NCBI GenBank assembly: GCA_020438795.1 | Contig: JAGQTY010000020.1 | Span: forward strand, 1-60,079 | Direction: 5' to 3' | Source: Actinomycetota bacterium | Lineage (GTDB): Bacteria > Actinomycetota > Actinomycetes > S36-B12 > GCA-2699445 | DNA length: 60,079 nt | Part shown: piece by piece, positions 8,366 through 17,481 of the stretch | How positions within the stretch are numbered: position 1 is the stretch's first letter | How the letters are laid out: each line of letters starts with the position of its first letter | Notes under the pieces: model-generated | Told to the model about the DNA's origin: nothing | Seen by the model: the letters and a program-made list of their open reading frames with translations, nothing else | Databases searched by the model: none | Translations under genes and position numbers: made by a program

Positions 8366-10431
8366 TGGCAGGGGCGGTCGCGACCCCAACACAGACTTAC
8401 ATCAGGCGGTTGCTGGCGACCAACAAGGTCCGGCCCGCCTACGGCCAGGGGCTGCGCGGTGCCTTTCTGTGGGCGCTCGGTCTGGGGATCGGGATCCTGG
8501 TCAACGACATCGCGTTCTGGTTCCAGGTGGGGTTCGTGGGCTGGTTGGTCAGCTACACCGACGACTACCTCGCCGTCGGCCGCCGCGTCGCGGGCGGCGC
8601 CGTGGTGACGGTCGTCGGAGCCGTGGTCACCTTCCTGGCAACCCTGGCCGGCAACAACATCTGGTGGTCGGTCGCTGCGGCCGCGGGCATCGGGTTCGGT
8701 GTCGGCCTGTTCGGTGTTGTCGGTCCGGCGGGGGTCAAGAAGTCGCTGGTGCTCATGTTCCTGACGCTGTTCTCCATCGGCTTCCCCGGTGACGTGGCCG
8801 ATGCGCTCGGACTCTTCTACGCGACCCTGATCGGTGGCGCTGCCGCGATCCTGCTCATGCTGATCACGCTGCCCTGGGACCGCAACCGCAACCAGACCCT
8901 CATCCTTGTCCGCGAGTTCGAGGCGATCGCCGACTTCGCCGACACCATGGCCCGTGACAGCGACGCGGACGCCATCGGTGCGGCACACACCGAGGTGATG
9001 AAGTCGGCCGACGACGCGAGCGTGGACGCGCGCTGGGCCGTGCTCTGGCGTGGGTCACGACGCTTCAATGCCCTCTACCAGCAGGGCATGGAGGTGATGA
9101 AGGCGCTGTCCGCGTTCATCGACGTCCGTTCGCTGACCGACCGTCCGAGCATCCCGGGTGCCTCCCGCATGTACGACGAGGTCGCTGCAGTACTCCGCGA
9201 CAAGGCGGTGCAGTTGCGCGAGGCGGGCCGGATCCTCACGGCTGAGGAGGCCGAGTCACCGGATGTCGCGGCCGCGCTCGGTGCGATCGCCGAGGTTCAG
9301 GACTGGATCCGGGCGAACCCGGCCCCCGTTGCCCAGGGCGATGCCGCGTTGCGCTCACTCAGCGACGCAGTGAGAGCTCTGGGCGCGGGCGCCAGCGATA
9401 CCGGCACCGTCGCACGACCGTCGCGACCCGGTGTCGAACCGTGGCACCTGGTGGTCATCAATCTGAGCAACGACACCTGGCTGCGCCGGCATCTGCTGCG
9501 GTACGTCGTGCTCATCGCCGTGGCCACCTGGTTGTACAAGTTCTTTGACATCCCCGACGGGTTCTTCATGCTCCTGGGCGTGAACATCATGCTGCAGCCC
9601 GACCTCGGTACGGGCTTCTCACGGCTGCAGATCTTCTCCCTCGGCACGATCCTGGGCTCGATCATCGGTGCCTTCGTGGGTGTCACGTTCGGGGGTGTGC
9701 CCGTGGTCATCCTGCTGGTCTCGGCCGCAGCGTTCTACTGGCTGACCGCCTACTTCAACGTCACCTACTGGTCGTTCGCGATCGGAATCTCCATCGCGAT
9801 CGTCTCCGCGCTGGGGCTGCTGATCCCCGGTGGCTGGGATCTGGGCCTGTGGCGCATCGCTGACACGCTCCTGGCAGCAGTGATTGTGTTCCTGGGGCTG
9901 ATCCTGCTGTGGCCCACACGCGGGCGCAGGCTCGTGCCGAAGGAGTACGCGGCACTGCTGCGCAGGACGGCCAAGGAACTCCAGGCGGTCATCGACGGCG
10001 AATCCTGGGACGAATTCCGGGCCAGACGTGAACGCATCCTGGTCGCGAACACCGACCTGGCGTTCAACATCGAGCGGACCGCCCGCGAACCGGGAGCTCC
10101 TATCGAGCTCAAGCGTGAACACCAGCGGATGCTGGTCGATGTCCGCAGCATCCAGGGCGGCATCGCCAACCTGGCCATCGATCATCTGCAGAGCGGCCGG
10201 ATGCTCGATGAGAACAGCAGGAACCTCGCTGCGAGGGTGGTGCAGCAGCTGGAACTCGTGGCCACGGCGTATGAGACCGGTCAGCGCCCGGAGCAGCTGG
10301 ACCGGATCGTCCCTCCCGGTACGGACACCGCTGCTGAGTACGACGACGATCAGGTGGCCATCGTGGAACTCGGGGTGGCCACTCAGTACCTGCTGCGCTG
10401 GGTCCGGCCGGGGGCGCCCAGCCCTGCGTAG
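8365..10431 (+). CDS. FUSC family membrane protein (aromatic acid/toxic compound exporter-like)
   Basis: A 688-residue protein with two membrane bundles of about five to six helices (residues about 27-175 and 373-515), each followed by a soluble helical region (about 180-345 and 520-688). This duplicated layout is that of the FUSC/YccS/AaeB family, thought to be efflux components for aromatic acids or envelope stress compounds. The second bundle contains PDGFFMLLGVNIMLQPDLGT, resembling the FUSC core. The ATG overlaps the rpe stop, so it is probably co-translated with rpe; it also precedes ribD by 27 bases. The substrate cannot be read from sequence. Confidence 0.8.
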   Translation: MAGAVATPTQTYIRRLLATNKVRPAYGQGLRGAFLWALGLGIGILVNDIAFWFQVGFVGWLVSYTDDYLAVGRRVAGGAVVTVVGAVVTFLATLAGNNIWWSVAAAAGIGFGVGLFGVVGPAGVKKSLVLMFLTLFSIGFPGDVADALGLFYATLIGGAAAILLMLITLPWDRNRNQTLILVREFEAIADFADTMARDSDADAIGAAHTEVMKSADDASVDARWAVLWRGSRRFNALYQQGMEVMKALSAFIDVRSLTDRPSIPGASRMYDEVAAVLRDKAVQLREAGRILTAEEAESPDVAAALGAIAEVQDWIRANPAPVAQGDAALRSLSDAVRALGAGASDTGTVARPSRPGVEPWHLVVINLSNDTWLRRHLLRYVVLIAVATWLYKFFDIPDGFFMLLGVNIMLQPDLGTGFSRLQIFSLGTILGSIIGAFVGVTFGGVPVVILLVSAAAFYWLTAYFNVTYWSFAIGISIAIVSALGLLIPGGWDLGLWRIADTLLAAVIVFLGLILLWPTRGRRLVPKEYAALLRRTAKELQAVIDGESWDEFRARRERILVANTDLAFNIERTAREPGAPIELKREHQRMLVDVRSIQGGIANLAIDHLQSGRMLDENSRNLAARVVQQLELVATAYETGQRPEQLDRIVPPGTDTAAEYDDDQVAIVELGVATQYLLRWVRPGAPSPA

Positions 10432-10458
10432 GCGCTGGCCTCGCGCGGCCCTGCGACA

Positions 10459-11466
10459 ATGGGGAGTGTGGAAGAACGGGATCGGTTCATGCGACGAGCG
10501 GTCGAGCTCGCCGCCGGTGCGCCGGACACCCGGCCCAATCCTCGGGTCGGCTGCGTCATCGTGGGCCCGGACGGTCGCGTCGTGGGTGAGGGGGCCCACA
10601 GGGGTGCGGGGCTGCCACACGCTGAGGTGGAGGCGTTGCGCGTCGCCGGTGCTGCTGCCCGCGGTGCGACAGCCGTCGTCACACTCGAGCCATGTGACCA
10701 CACCGGCCGGACCGGTCCCTGCAGCGAGGCGCTGATCGAGGCAGGAGTCGCTCGCGTGGTGTTCGCCCAGGCGGACCCGAACCCGCTGGCTGCGGGCGGT
10801 GCGGCGCGGCTGTCAGCGGCCGGAATCGAGGTGGAGTCCCAGATCCTGGTCGAGGAGGCTCTGGCCCTGAATCCCGCATGGACGTTCGCGATGGCTCATC
10901 GGCGGCCACAAGTGGTGCTCAAGGCAGCCACCACGCTGGACGGTCGCGTGGCTGCGGCGGACGGTAGCAGTCGCTGGATCACCGGTCCCGCGGCCCGCGA
11001 GCAGGTGCAGCAGTTGCGCGCCGAAGTGGACGCCGTGCTGGTGGGCAGCGGGACGGTCGCGGTGGACGACCCCCAGCTCAGTGCACGCATTCCGGGAAGC
11101 CGGCAGCCCCTGCGAGTGGTCATGGGACTTCGGCCCGTCCCCGCCGGTGCGAGGGTGCGCACATCCGGTCCGGCTGAGCAGTTCGTGCACCTGGCGACCC
11201 GCGATGTGACGGTAGCGCTCGATGAACTCTTCCGCCGCGATGTGCACCTGCTCCTGGTCGAGGGGGGTCCGACGATCACCGCGGCATTCCTGTCCGCGGG
11301 TATGATCGATACTGTGCGCTGGTATGTCGCGGGCGGACTGCTGGGTGCCGGTACCCCGGCTGTCGCGGACTTCGGCGTTTCGACGATCGCGGACATGCGG
11401 CGCTTCGAGCTGCAGAGCGTCACCAGAGTGGGAACCGACGTCCGTATCGACCTGAGGAGGGCCTGA
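10459..11466 (+). CDS. ribD: bifunctional riboflavin deaminase/reductase RibD
   Basis: Second and third steps of riboflavin synthesis: deamination of the pyrimidine from GTP, then NADPH reduction of its ribose side chain. The N-terminal deaminase domain has the zinc ligands H54 (HAE), C79 and C88 (PCDHTGRTGPC). The C-terminal reductase domain starts at about 150 with QVVLKAATTLDGRVA and keeps the GSRWITG-like segment and LLVEGGPTI. The ATG at 10459 opens MGSVEERDRFMRRA. No FMN riboswitch fits in the 27 bases upstream. It is coupled to ribE (TGATG overlap). Confidence 0.96.
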   Translation: MGSVEERDRFMRRAVELAAGAPDTRPNPRVGCVIVGPDGRVVGEGAHRGAGLPHAEVEALRVAGAAARGATAVVTLEPCDHTGRTGPCSEALIEAGVARVVFAQADPNPLAAGGAARLSAAGIEVESQILVEEALALNPAWTFAMAHRRPQVVLKAATTLDGRVAAADGSSRWITGPAAREQVQQLRAEVDAVLVGSGTVAVDDPQLSARIPGSRQPLRVVMGLRPVPAGARVRTSGPAEQFVHLATRDVTVALDELFRRDVHLLLVEGGPTITAAFLSAGMIDTVRWYVAGGLLGAGTPAVADFGVSTIADMRRFELQSVTRVGTDVRIDLRRA

Positions 11467-12089
11467 TGTTCACCGGTCTGGTCGAGGAAGTGGGCGACCT
11501 GCGACGATGCGAAGCGGGCGCGGATTCCGCGAGGCTGCAGGTGGGTGCCCGACGAGTGCTGGAGGGCACGACTCCCGGGGACTCCATCAGCGTGAACGGC
11601 GTCTGCCTGACGGTGGTCGATCTCGAGCCGGACGGCTTCACCGCTGACGTGATGGCCGAGACCCTGAACCGGACGACCCTCGGAGGGCTGGAACCGGGTG
11701 CTGCGCTCAACCTGGAACGGGCGGTCCGTGCTGACAGCAGGCTGGGCGGTCACATCGTTCAGGGCCATGTCGACGGCGAGGCGCTCGTGGTCGGCAGGGA
11801 GCCGGGGGACCGCTGGACGGTCTTCAGGTTCGAGACCCCGGCGGAATTGGGCCGGTATCTGGCTCCCAAGGGCTCAGTGACCCTCGACGGCGTCTCCCTC
11901 ACCGTGGTCGATGTGCACGACTCCGCGGATCACGGGGGAGCGGCGCAGACGTCGTTCTCCGTGTCGCTGATCCCGGCGACGCTCGCTGAGACCCGCCTCG
12001 GAGGCCTCGAAGTGGGGGACCGTGTCAATGTGGAGGTCGATGTGATCGCCAAGTATGTCGAACGGCTGCTGGCCGGAGGTGCTGGATGA
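11466..12089 (+). CDS. ribE: riboflavin synthase, alpha subunit
   Basis: Dismutates two 6,7-dimethyl-8-ribityllumazine molecules into riboflavin and a pyrimidine. Its 207 residues form two homologous lumazine-binding barrels (about 1-97 and 98-200). It starts with [10 protein letters not shown], and the second repeat starts with [11 protein letters not shown]; both are hallmarks. The start ATG overlaps the ribD stop by one base and the stop overlaps ribBA by four bases, showing tight coupling of the pathway. Confidence 0.96.
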   Translation: MFTGLVEEVGDLRRCEAGADSARLQVGARRVLEGTTPGDSISVNGVCLTVVDLEPDGFTADVMAETLNRTTLGGLEPGAALNLERAVRADSRLGGHIVQGHVDGEALVVGREPGDRWTVFRFETPAELGRYLAPKGSVTLDGVSLTVVDVHDSADHGGAAQTSFSVSLIPATLAETRLGGLEVGDRVNVEVDVIAKYVERLLAGGAG

Positions 12090-13453
12090 TCCCCAAGGAA
12101 CACCTGCACGACGACGATGAGGAGATCCTCGTCGCCAGGCCACCGCAGCCGGCCGAGCCGGGCCATGAGGGGGTGCGACTCGACCCGGTCGAGGACGCGC
12201 TGACGGCGATCGCGGAGGGCCAGCCGGTGGTGGTCGTCGATGACGCGGATCGCGAGAACGAGGGTGACCTCATCTTCGCCGCAGGCAGAGCCACACCGGA
12301 CCTGCTCGCGTTCATGATCCGGCACACGTCAGGTGTGATCTGTGTGCCGATGACCGCACAGATGCTCGATCGCCTGGACCTGCCTCCGATGACGACTGTC
12401 AACCAGGACAAGAAGCAGACGGCCTACTCCGTATCCGTCGATTCCCGTGACGGCGTCAGCACCGGCATCTCCGCCGCTGACCGTGCCCACAGCATCAAGG
12501 TGCTGGCCGACACGGCGACCGAGCCATGGGAGCTGACCCGCCCCGGACACGTGTTCCCGCTGCGGGCAGTGGACGGGGGAGTGCTGCAGCGGGCCGGCCA
12601 CACCGAAGCAGCTGTCGATCTCGCCAGACTCGCCGGACTCACTCCAGCGGGTGCCATCGCTGAGCTCGTCAACGATGACGGCAGCATGATGCGGGCGCCA
12701 CAATGCCGGGAGTTCGCCGACGAGCACGGTCTGGTGATGATCTCCATCGCCGACCTCATCGCTTTCGTGCGGCACACGGAGACCCAGATCGAGCGAGTCG
12801 CGTCGGCCAAGCTGCCGACGAGGTTCGGGGATTTCACTGCCATCGGATACCGGTCCACCGTTGATGGTGTGGAGCACATGGCCCTGATCGCGGGTGACCT
12901 CGGCGATGGTGAGGATGTGCTCGTGCGCGTGCATTCGGAGTGCCTCACCGGCGACGCGTTCGGCTCGCTACGGTGTGACTGCGGACCTCAGCTGCATGCT
13001 GCGCTGTCGGCTGTCGCCGAAGAGGGCCGGGGCGTCGTGCTCTACCTGCGCGGGCACGAGGGCCGGGGCATCGGGCTGCTGCAGAAACTGAGCGCCTATC
13101 AGTTGCAGGACGATGGACGCGACACCGTCGACGCGAACCTGGAACTGGGCCTGCCCGCGGACGCTCGCGAGTACGGGACCGGGGCTCAGATTCTCAGCGA
13201 CCTGGGGGTTCGCACCATGAGACTGCTCACCAACAATCCGGCCAAACGGGCGGGAATGGAGGGCTACGGGCTCTCGATCCTGGCCAGGATTCCCCTGATC
13301 GTCGGTGTGAATCCCGAGAACTCGGCATATCTGGCCACGAAACGGGACCGCATGGGACACGAGTTGCTGGTGTCGGTCCCCTTGGGCGATGCCCAGACCG
13401 AGCCGCCGGACGCAGGGTTTGTGGCCGGCAATCAGATGGAGGATGAAGGATGA
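12086..13453 (+). CDS. ribBA: bifunctional 3,4-dihydroxy-2-butanone 4-phosphate synthase / GTP cyclohydrolase II
   Basis: Supplies both precursors of the lumazine: the C4 unit from ribulose-5-phosphate and the pyrimidine from GTP. The RibB domain follows an acidic 30-residue extension and has the metal/active-site motif DRENEGD at 55-61. The GTP cyclohydrolase II domain begins at about 245; its zinc cysteines are C286, C297 and C299 ([13 protein letters not shown]), and the catalytic [10 protein letters not shown] follows. The ATGA overlaps at both ends couple it to ribE and ribH. Confidence 0.96.
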   Translation: MIPKEHLHDDDEEILVARPPQPAEPGHEGVRLDPVEDALTAIAEGQPVVVVDDADRENEGDLIFAAGRATPDLLAFMIRHTSGVICVPMTAQMLDRLDLPPMTTVNQDKKQTAYSVSVDSRDGVSTGISAADRAHSIKVLADTATEPWELTRPGHVFPLRAVDGGVLQRAGHTEAAVDLARLAGLTPAGAIAELVNDDGSMMRAPQCREFADEHGLVMISIADLIAFVRHTETQIERVASAKLPTRFGDFTAIGYRSTVDGVEHMALIAGDLGDGEDVLVRVHSECLTGDAFGSLRCDCGPQLHAALSAVAEEGRGVVLYLRGHEGRGIGLLQKLSAYQLQDDGRDTVDANLELGLPADAREYGTGAQILSDLGVRTMRLLTNNPAKRAGMEGYGLSILARIPLIVGVNPENSAYLATKRDRMGHELLVSVPLGDAQTEPPDAGFVAGNQMEDEG

Positions 13454-13950
13454 GCGGTGTCGGTGCTCCGGAAGCGAGCGTGGACGGACGCGGCATGCGT
13501 ATCGCGGTGGTGGCCGCCACCTGGCATGACCGGGTCGTGAACGGGCTGCTCGAGGGGGCTGTGGGCGCAGCATCGCAGTCCGGTGCCGAGATCGAGATCT
13601 ACCGCGTACCGGGATCCTTCGAACTCTCTGTCGTCGCCCGGCGGGCAGCGGAGTCCGGTTTCGACGCGGTGGTGGCTCTCGGGGTGATCATTCGGGGTGG
13701 CACCCCGCACTTCGAGTACGTCAGCGCAGGAGTGACTCAGGGCCTGAGCCAGGTGGCGGTCCTGACCGGTGTCCCGGTGACCTTCGGGATCCTCACCTGC
13801 GATGACGAGGAGCAGGCGCTCGATCGCGCGGGACTGCCTGGTAGCCGTGAGGACAAGGGCCGCGAGGCCATGCAGGCAGCCATCGCCACGACCAGGACGC
13901 TGGCCGAGGTCGGCTCGGCTCGCAAGCCGTATGCTGGATTCAGTCCCTGA
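13450..13950 (+). CDS. ribH: 6,7-dimethyl-8-ribityllumazine synthase
   Basis: Condenses the RibBA and RibD products to give lumazine, the riboflavin synthase substrate, usually as a large hollow capsid. The 166-residue protein has [13 protein letters not shown], the loop [13 protein letters not shown] with the catalytic His, and the [17 protein letters not shown] segment. It overlaps the ribBA stop by four bases. hisE follows 18 bases later, so the his genes may be transcribed with the rib genes. Confidence 0.96.
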   Translation: MSGVGAPEASVDGRGMRIAVVAATWHDRVVNGLLEGAVGAASQSGAEIEIYRVPGSFELSVVARRAAESGFDAVVALGVIIRGGTPHFEYVSAGVTQGLSQVAVLTGVPVTFGILTCDDEEQALDRAGLPGSREDKGREAMQAAIATTRTLAEVGSARKPYAGFSP

Positions 13951-13968
13951 GCCGCGATCGGTGAGTCC

Positions 13969-14232
13969 ATGAAGAATTTCGAAGCCCTCTTCGATGAGCT
14001 GCAGCGCCGTGCCCTCGAGCGGCCGCCGGACTCGGGCACTGTGAGACTGCTCGACTCCGGAGTACACGGGATCGGCAAGAAGGTGGTGGAGGAGGCCGCA
14101 GAGGTCTGGATGGCCGCGGAACACGAGTCTGCGGACCGGACGGCCGAGGAGATCTCGCAATTGCTCTACCACCTGCAGGTGCTGATGGTGGCGCGCGGGC
14201 TGAGTCTCGCAGACGTCTACCGGTATCTGTGA
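13969..14232 (+). CDS. hisE: phosphoribosyl-ATP pyrophosphatase
   Basis: Second step of histidine synthesis; hydrolyses phosphoribosyl-ATP to phosphoribosyl-AMP and pyrophosphate. This 87-residue all-helical protein has the MazG-like metal-binding signature [16 protein letters not shown], with the acidic residues in place. Actinobacteria encode hisE separate from hisI, as here. It sits 16 bases ahead of hisG, so the first two enzymes of the pathway are encoded together, in reverse pathway order. Confidence 0.94.
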   Translation: MKNFEALFDELQRRALERPPDSGTVRLLDSGVHGIGKKVVEEAAEVWMAAEHESADRTAEEISQLLYHLQVLMVARGLSLADVYRYL

Positions 14233-14248
14233 CAAGGAGACGACACCC

Positions 14249-15094
14249 ATGATCAAAGTCGCCCTTCCCAACAAGGGCCAGTTGCACGAGCCCGCGCGTC
14301 GGATGCTGACCGAAGCGGGATACCGGCAGTCCCGGCAGCCCCGCGACCTGATGGTCGTCGACCCGCAGAACAAGATCGAGTTCTACCTGCTGCGCCCCAA
14401 GGACATCCCGACGTACGTCGCCTCCGGAATTCTCGACCTCGGCATCACCGGCCGTGACATGTTGGTGAACGCGGACGTGGCCGCGCACGAGGTCCTGCAA
14501 CTGGGCTTCGGTCCCTCCCGCTTCTTCGTCGCCGCTCCCGTCGGCAGTTTCGGCAGGCGTCGCGATCTGGCCGGTGCCCGCGTGGCCACGTCGTATCCCG
14601 GGTTGTTGCGGGCGTTCCTCGCGCAGGAGGCGATCGACGCTGAGGTGGTACGCCTCGACGGCGCGGTGGAGAATGCCGTGCGCCTGGGGGTTGCCGACGC
14701 GATCGCTGATGTGGTCGACACCGGCACCACGCTGAGGCAGGCAGGACTGGAGACGGTCGGGGACCCGATTCTGGAGTCGGAGGCGGTCCTCATCCGGCGC
14801 GATGACGCACCCGTTGATCGCGAGGTCGATGTCATGGTGCGCCGGCTGCAGGGCGTTCTGACGGCCTGGACCTACGTGCTGGTCGACTACGACATCGCGA
14901 CCGGGCTCGTGGAGGCGGCCTGCGCTCTGACCCCGGGTATCGAGTCCCCCACGGTGTCGCAACTGCACGAGCCCGGCTGGTCGGCGGTTCGAGCCGTGGT
15001 CCCCAAGACCGATGTGCACCGGGTGATGGACGAACTGGCCGACATGGGCGGCCGCGGCATTCTCGTCACCGCCATCAACGCTGCTCGGATGTGA
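14249..15094 (+). CDS. hisG: ATP phosphoribosyltransferase (long form)
   Basis: First committed and feedback-inhibited step of histidine synthesis: ATP plus PRPP gives phosphoribosyl-ATP. At 281 residues it is the long form with a C-terminal ACT-like regulatory domain (about 208-281) that binds histidine. The catalytic domain shows VALPNKGQLHEPA at the start, GILDLGITGRDML, and the PRPP-binding ADAIADVVDTGTTLR. An AAGGAGA ribosome-binding site precedes the ATG. The transcript probably ends in the 156 bases before the next gene, where no clear hairpin stands out. Confidence 0.96.
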   Translation: MIKVALPNKGQLHEPARRMLTEAGYRQSRQPRDLMVVDPQNKIEFYLLRPKDIPTYVASGILDLGITGRDMLVNADVAAHEVLQLGFGPSRFFVAAPVGSFGRRRDLAGARVATSYPGLLRAFLAQEAIDAEVVRLDGAVENAVRLGVADAIADVVDTGTTLRQAGLETVGDPILESEAVLIRRDDAPVDREVDVMVRRLQGVLTAWTYVLVDYDIATGLVEAACALTPGIESPTVSQLHEPGWSAVRAVVPKTDVHRVMDELADMGGRGILVTAINAARM

Positions 15095-15250
15095 TGCTCG
15101 GGTGACCGACTGATCGTTCAGCGCGATACGGCGGACCCGGGACACTAGCATCGTCATTACTGTCCCCGCCGGATTCGTCTCGCGCCGTCCCTTCGCCCGA
15201 CGCGTGACCGCTCCGGTGCCGAGCAGTTCCAACGAGGAACGGAACGACGC

Positions 15251-16855
15251 ATGGCTGTACTCGACAAGGCGCCCGCTGACCGGGGTCCGGCGGCGGCTGG
15301 GATCACCGCGGGACGAGTGATTCTGGGCCTCGTGCTCTCGGTGATCAGCGCGATAGCGCTCTTCGTCATGTGGGGGGGCAACGGCAGCCTCTGGCCGCTG
15401 GTCTTTGTGGGGTTCGTGCCCATGTATGTGGCGGCCTACCGGGTGCTGCCACCGCGACTGGCGGCCGTCCCGTTCGCAATAGCTGCCTTCGGATACTGGC
15501 TGGCGATGGCGATGGATGGCGGGGGAGTGCTGTCAGTGATCGTCGTGTACGGGATCGCCACGGTGATGGCGCTGATCTGGCTGGGACTCGGTGTCTTCGA
15601 GCGGCGCTTCACCGAACGGACCCGGTACAAGTGGTTCATCGTGCAACTCCCCCTGCTGTGGGTGGGACTCGAGATACTCTTCGGGACCAACCCGTTCATC
15701 GGCAGCAACTTCTGGATCGCCTACCGTACGGCCTACATCCCGGCCTTCGTGCAACCCGTGAGCGTGGTGAGCACGCCGGCGCTCAGCTTCGTGCTGGTGA
15801 TGATCAACGCGATCATCGCCCTGTGGATCCTGCGCTGGATCGACTCCCGCTGGCCGCGGCTGGCTGAGCGCCCGATCCCCGCGCGGACGCTGAAATGGTC
15901 CTCGATCATCGCCGTCGGTGTCGTCGTGATCTGGGTCGCTGGCAGCCTGCTGATCAACGCCTCGGTCAACAGCGGGCTCGGCAGAAGTGTCCGCGTCGCC
16001 TCGGTGCAGACCGGGATCACGAACACCACCAGCAGCGGGGAGTTGGGCTCGGGCGGCGAGCAGGGGACGCCTGAGGACAACGCCCGCAACACGGCGCTGC
16101 AGGCTCAGCTGACCGAGATGACCATGGATGCCTCGCGGCAGGGTGCAGAGCTCATCGTCTGGCCCGAGGAGGAGCTGAACTATGACGTGCGCGAAGGGGA
16201 CAAGGGAGCCTGGGTGGGGGAACTGGCCAAGCGGGCGAACGCGGTGATCGTAGCCGGATTCCAGCCGGAGGCTCCGGATCTCGCCTCACCCAATCTGGCG
16301 GGTGTGTGGTTCCCTGATGGCACACTGCAGTCCCCGGTGTACGCGAAGAAGCATGCAGTGATCGTCGAGGGTGAGGCGTTCACGCCGGGGACACTCTCTC
16401 CGGTGTACGAGACCGAGTTCGGTGATCTCGGCGTGATGATCTGCTTCGACCACGACTTCCCGGACGGTCCGACCAGGACGACGGTGGCGGCCGGCGCCAA
16501 CATCATGGCCGTGCCCGCGCTCGATCCCTACACCATCTCCGAACTGCGATGGCAATCGCTGGTCTTCCGTGCGATCGAGAACCGGGTGCCCCTGGTCAAG
16601 ACCGACATCGGCTTCGACTCCGCAATCATCAACGCCAACGGCGAGGTCCAGACGCGATCAGCGGTCGAGGACCCGGCGGGTGAGACGGTGCTGCTCGTCG
16701 CCGATGTGAACATCGGCCCGCAGGGTGCCCCCTTCACGCAGACGGGCGGCTATCCGTTCGCCCTGTTGGTCGTCCTGGGTGTGATCGCCAGATATGCCCG
16801 GCAGGTGTACCTGGTCAGGCGAGGGACAGCAACACCCGAGCCGGCTGACATCTGA
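15251..16855 (+). CDS. lnt: apolipoprotein N-acyltransferase-like membrane nitrilase
   Basis: Adds the third acyl chain to the N-terminal cysteine of lipoproteins, outside the membrane. The 534-residue protein has about six N-terminal helices (to about residue 245), a carbon-nitrogen hydrolase domain (about 250-495) and a final helix. The catalytic triad of the family can be placed: Glu in VWPEEELNYD, Lys in VYAKKHAVIVEGE and Cys in MICFDHDFPDG. In actinobacteria lnt is often followed by ppm1; here the neighbour is instead an orphan domain overlapping its last 62 bases. Chain length and substrate are not predictable. Confidence 0.85.
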   Translation: MAVLDKAPADRGPAAAGITAGRVILGLVLSVISAIALFVMWGGNGSLWPLVFVGFVPMYVAAYRVLPPRLAAVPFAIAAFGYWLAMAMDGGGVLSVIVVYGIATVMALIWLGLGVFERRFTERTRYKWFIVQLPLLWVGLEILFGTNPFIGSNFWIAYRTAYIPAFVQPVSVVSTPALSFVLVMINAIIALWILRWIDSRWPRLAERPIPARTLKWSSIIAVGVVVIWVAGSLLINASVNSGLGRSVRVASVQTGITNTTSSGELGSGGEQGTPEDNARNTALQAQLTEMTMDASRQGAELIVWPEEELNYDVREGDKGAWVGELAKRANAVIVAGFQPEAPDLASPNLAGVWFPDGTLQSPVYAKKHAVIVEGEAFTPGTLSPVYETEFGDLGVMICFDHDFPDGPTRTTVAAGANIMAVPALDPYTISELRWQSLVFRAIENRVPLVKTDIGFDSAIINANGEVQTRSAVEDPAGETVLLVADVNIGPQGAPFTQTGGYPFALLVVLGVIARYARQVYLVRRGTATPEPADI

Positions 16856-17336
16856 GTGGGCCGGTGCCGCGGCGCTGGAACTGGCACTTTGGTCGGGGGC
16901 ACCAGCCGTTCCGGACCCGGGCGCCGATCCCGGTACCCATCCTGGTGGTGGGGTTCCCGGGGGCGAGGACGGTCCGACACCCCAGGACGGGACGGACGAC
17001 CCTGCTGTCCCCGTGAAGGTCGCGAACCGGAAGGCCCATCTCAAAGGCACCAAGGTGTCCCTTCGGGCCCAGTGCCTCGCCGCTGCGGGCTGCACCGGCA
17101 GGGCGGCACTGCAGGCGAGCAGACCCGGCGACCTGAGCGCGAAGGCCAGGAACGCCAAGTACGCCAAGGGCAGTTTCAGTCTCGCTCCGAACAGCCGGGG
17201 GAAGGTGAAGCTGAAGCTCACCAAGCAGGGCAAGCGCCACTTCAGGGCCAAGGCGAAGGCCAAGGCGAAGGTGTGGGCGGTGCTGCGTCCGGACACCGGC
17301 ACTGCCACGACCCGTCGCGTGATGGTGGCCTCCTGA
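16794..17336 (+). pseudogene. orphan C-terminal domain of a secreted protein (gene remnant or start-less ORF)
   Basis: From about 16900 the frame encodes a Pro/Gly/Asp-rich linker followed by a basic domain (about 16990-17333). This domain has two cysteines (RAQC, AGCTG) and the pattern KGSFSLAPNSRGKVKLKL and KAKVWAVL. The pattern is that of a small beta-sandwich domain often found at the extreme C-terminus of larger secreted actinobacterial proteins. Third codon positions are strongly G/C there, so it is or was coding. No signal peptide or N-terminal catalytic part exists: the only ATG in frame (16794) lies inside lnt. This suggests a deletion that fused a C-terminal fragment to the lnt end. 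Confidence 0.5.
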
Positions 17337-17481
17337 GGCCCACCGACATCCGGTCGTCGGGCCGGTGATCTCCTGCCGCGTGCCGGACTCAGAATGTGAC
17401 CTATCCCTCGCCTTCGGGGTCAGCTGAACTCGGGATTGTGGGGGATTCTGGGAGGGTAGAGGTTGCAGCGGGGAGGTTCGC

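Noticed and set aside
13940..15232. 430-codon minus-strand open frame
   Set aside because: Covers hisE-hisG antisense; hisE and hisG motifs prove the plus strand is coding.
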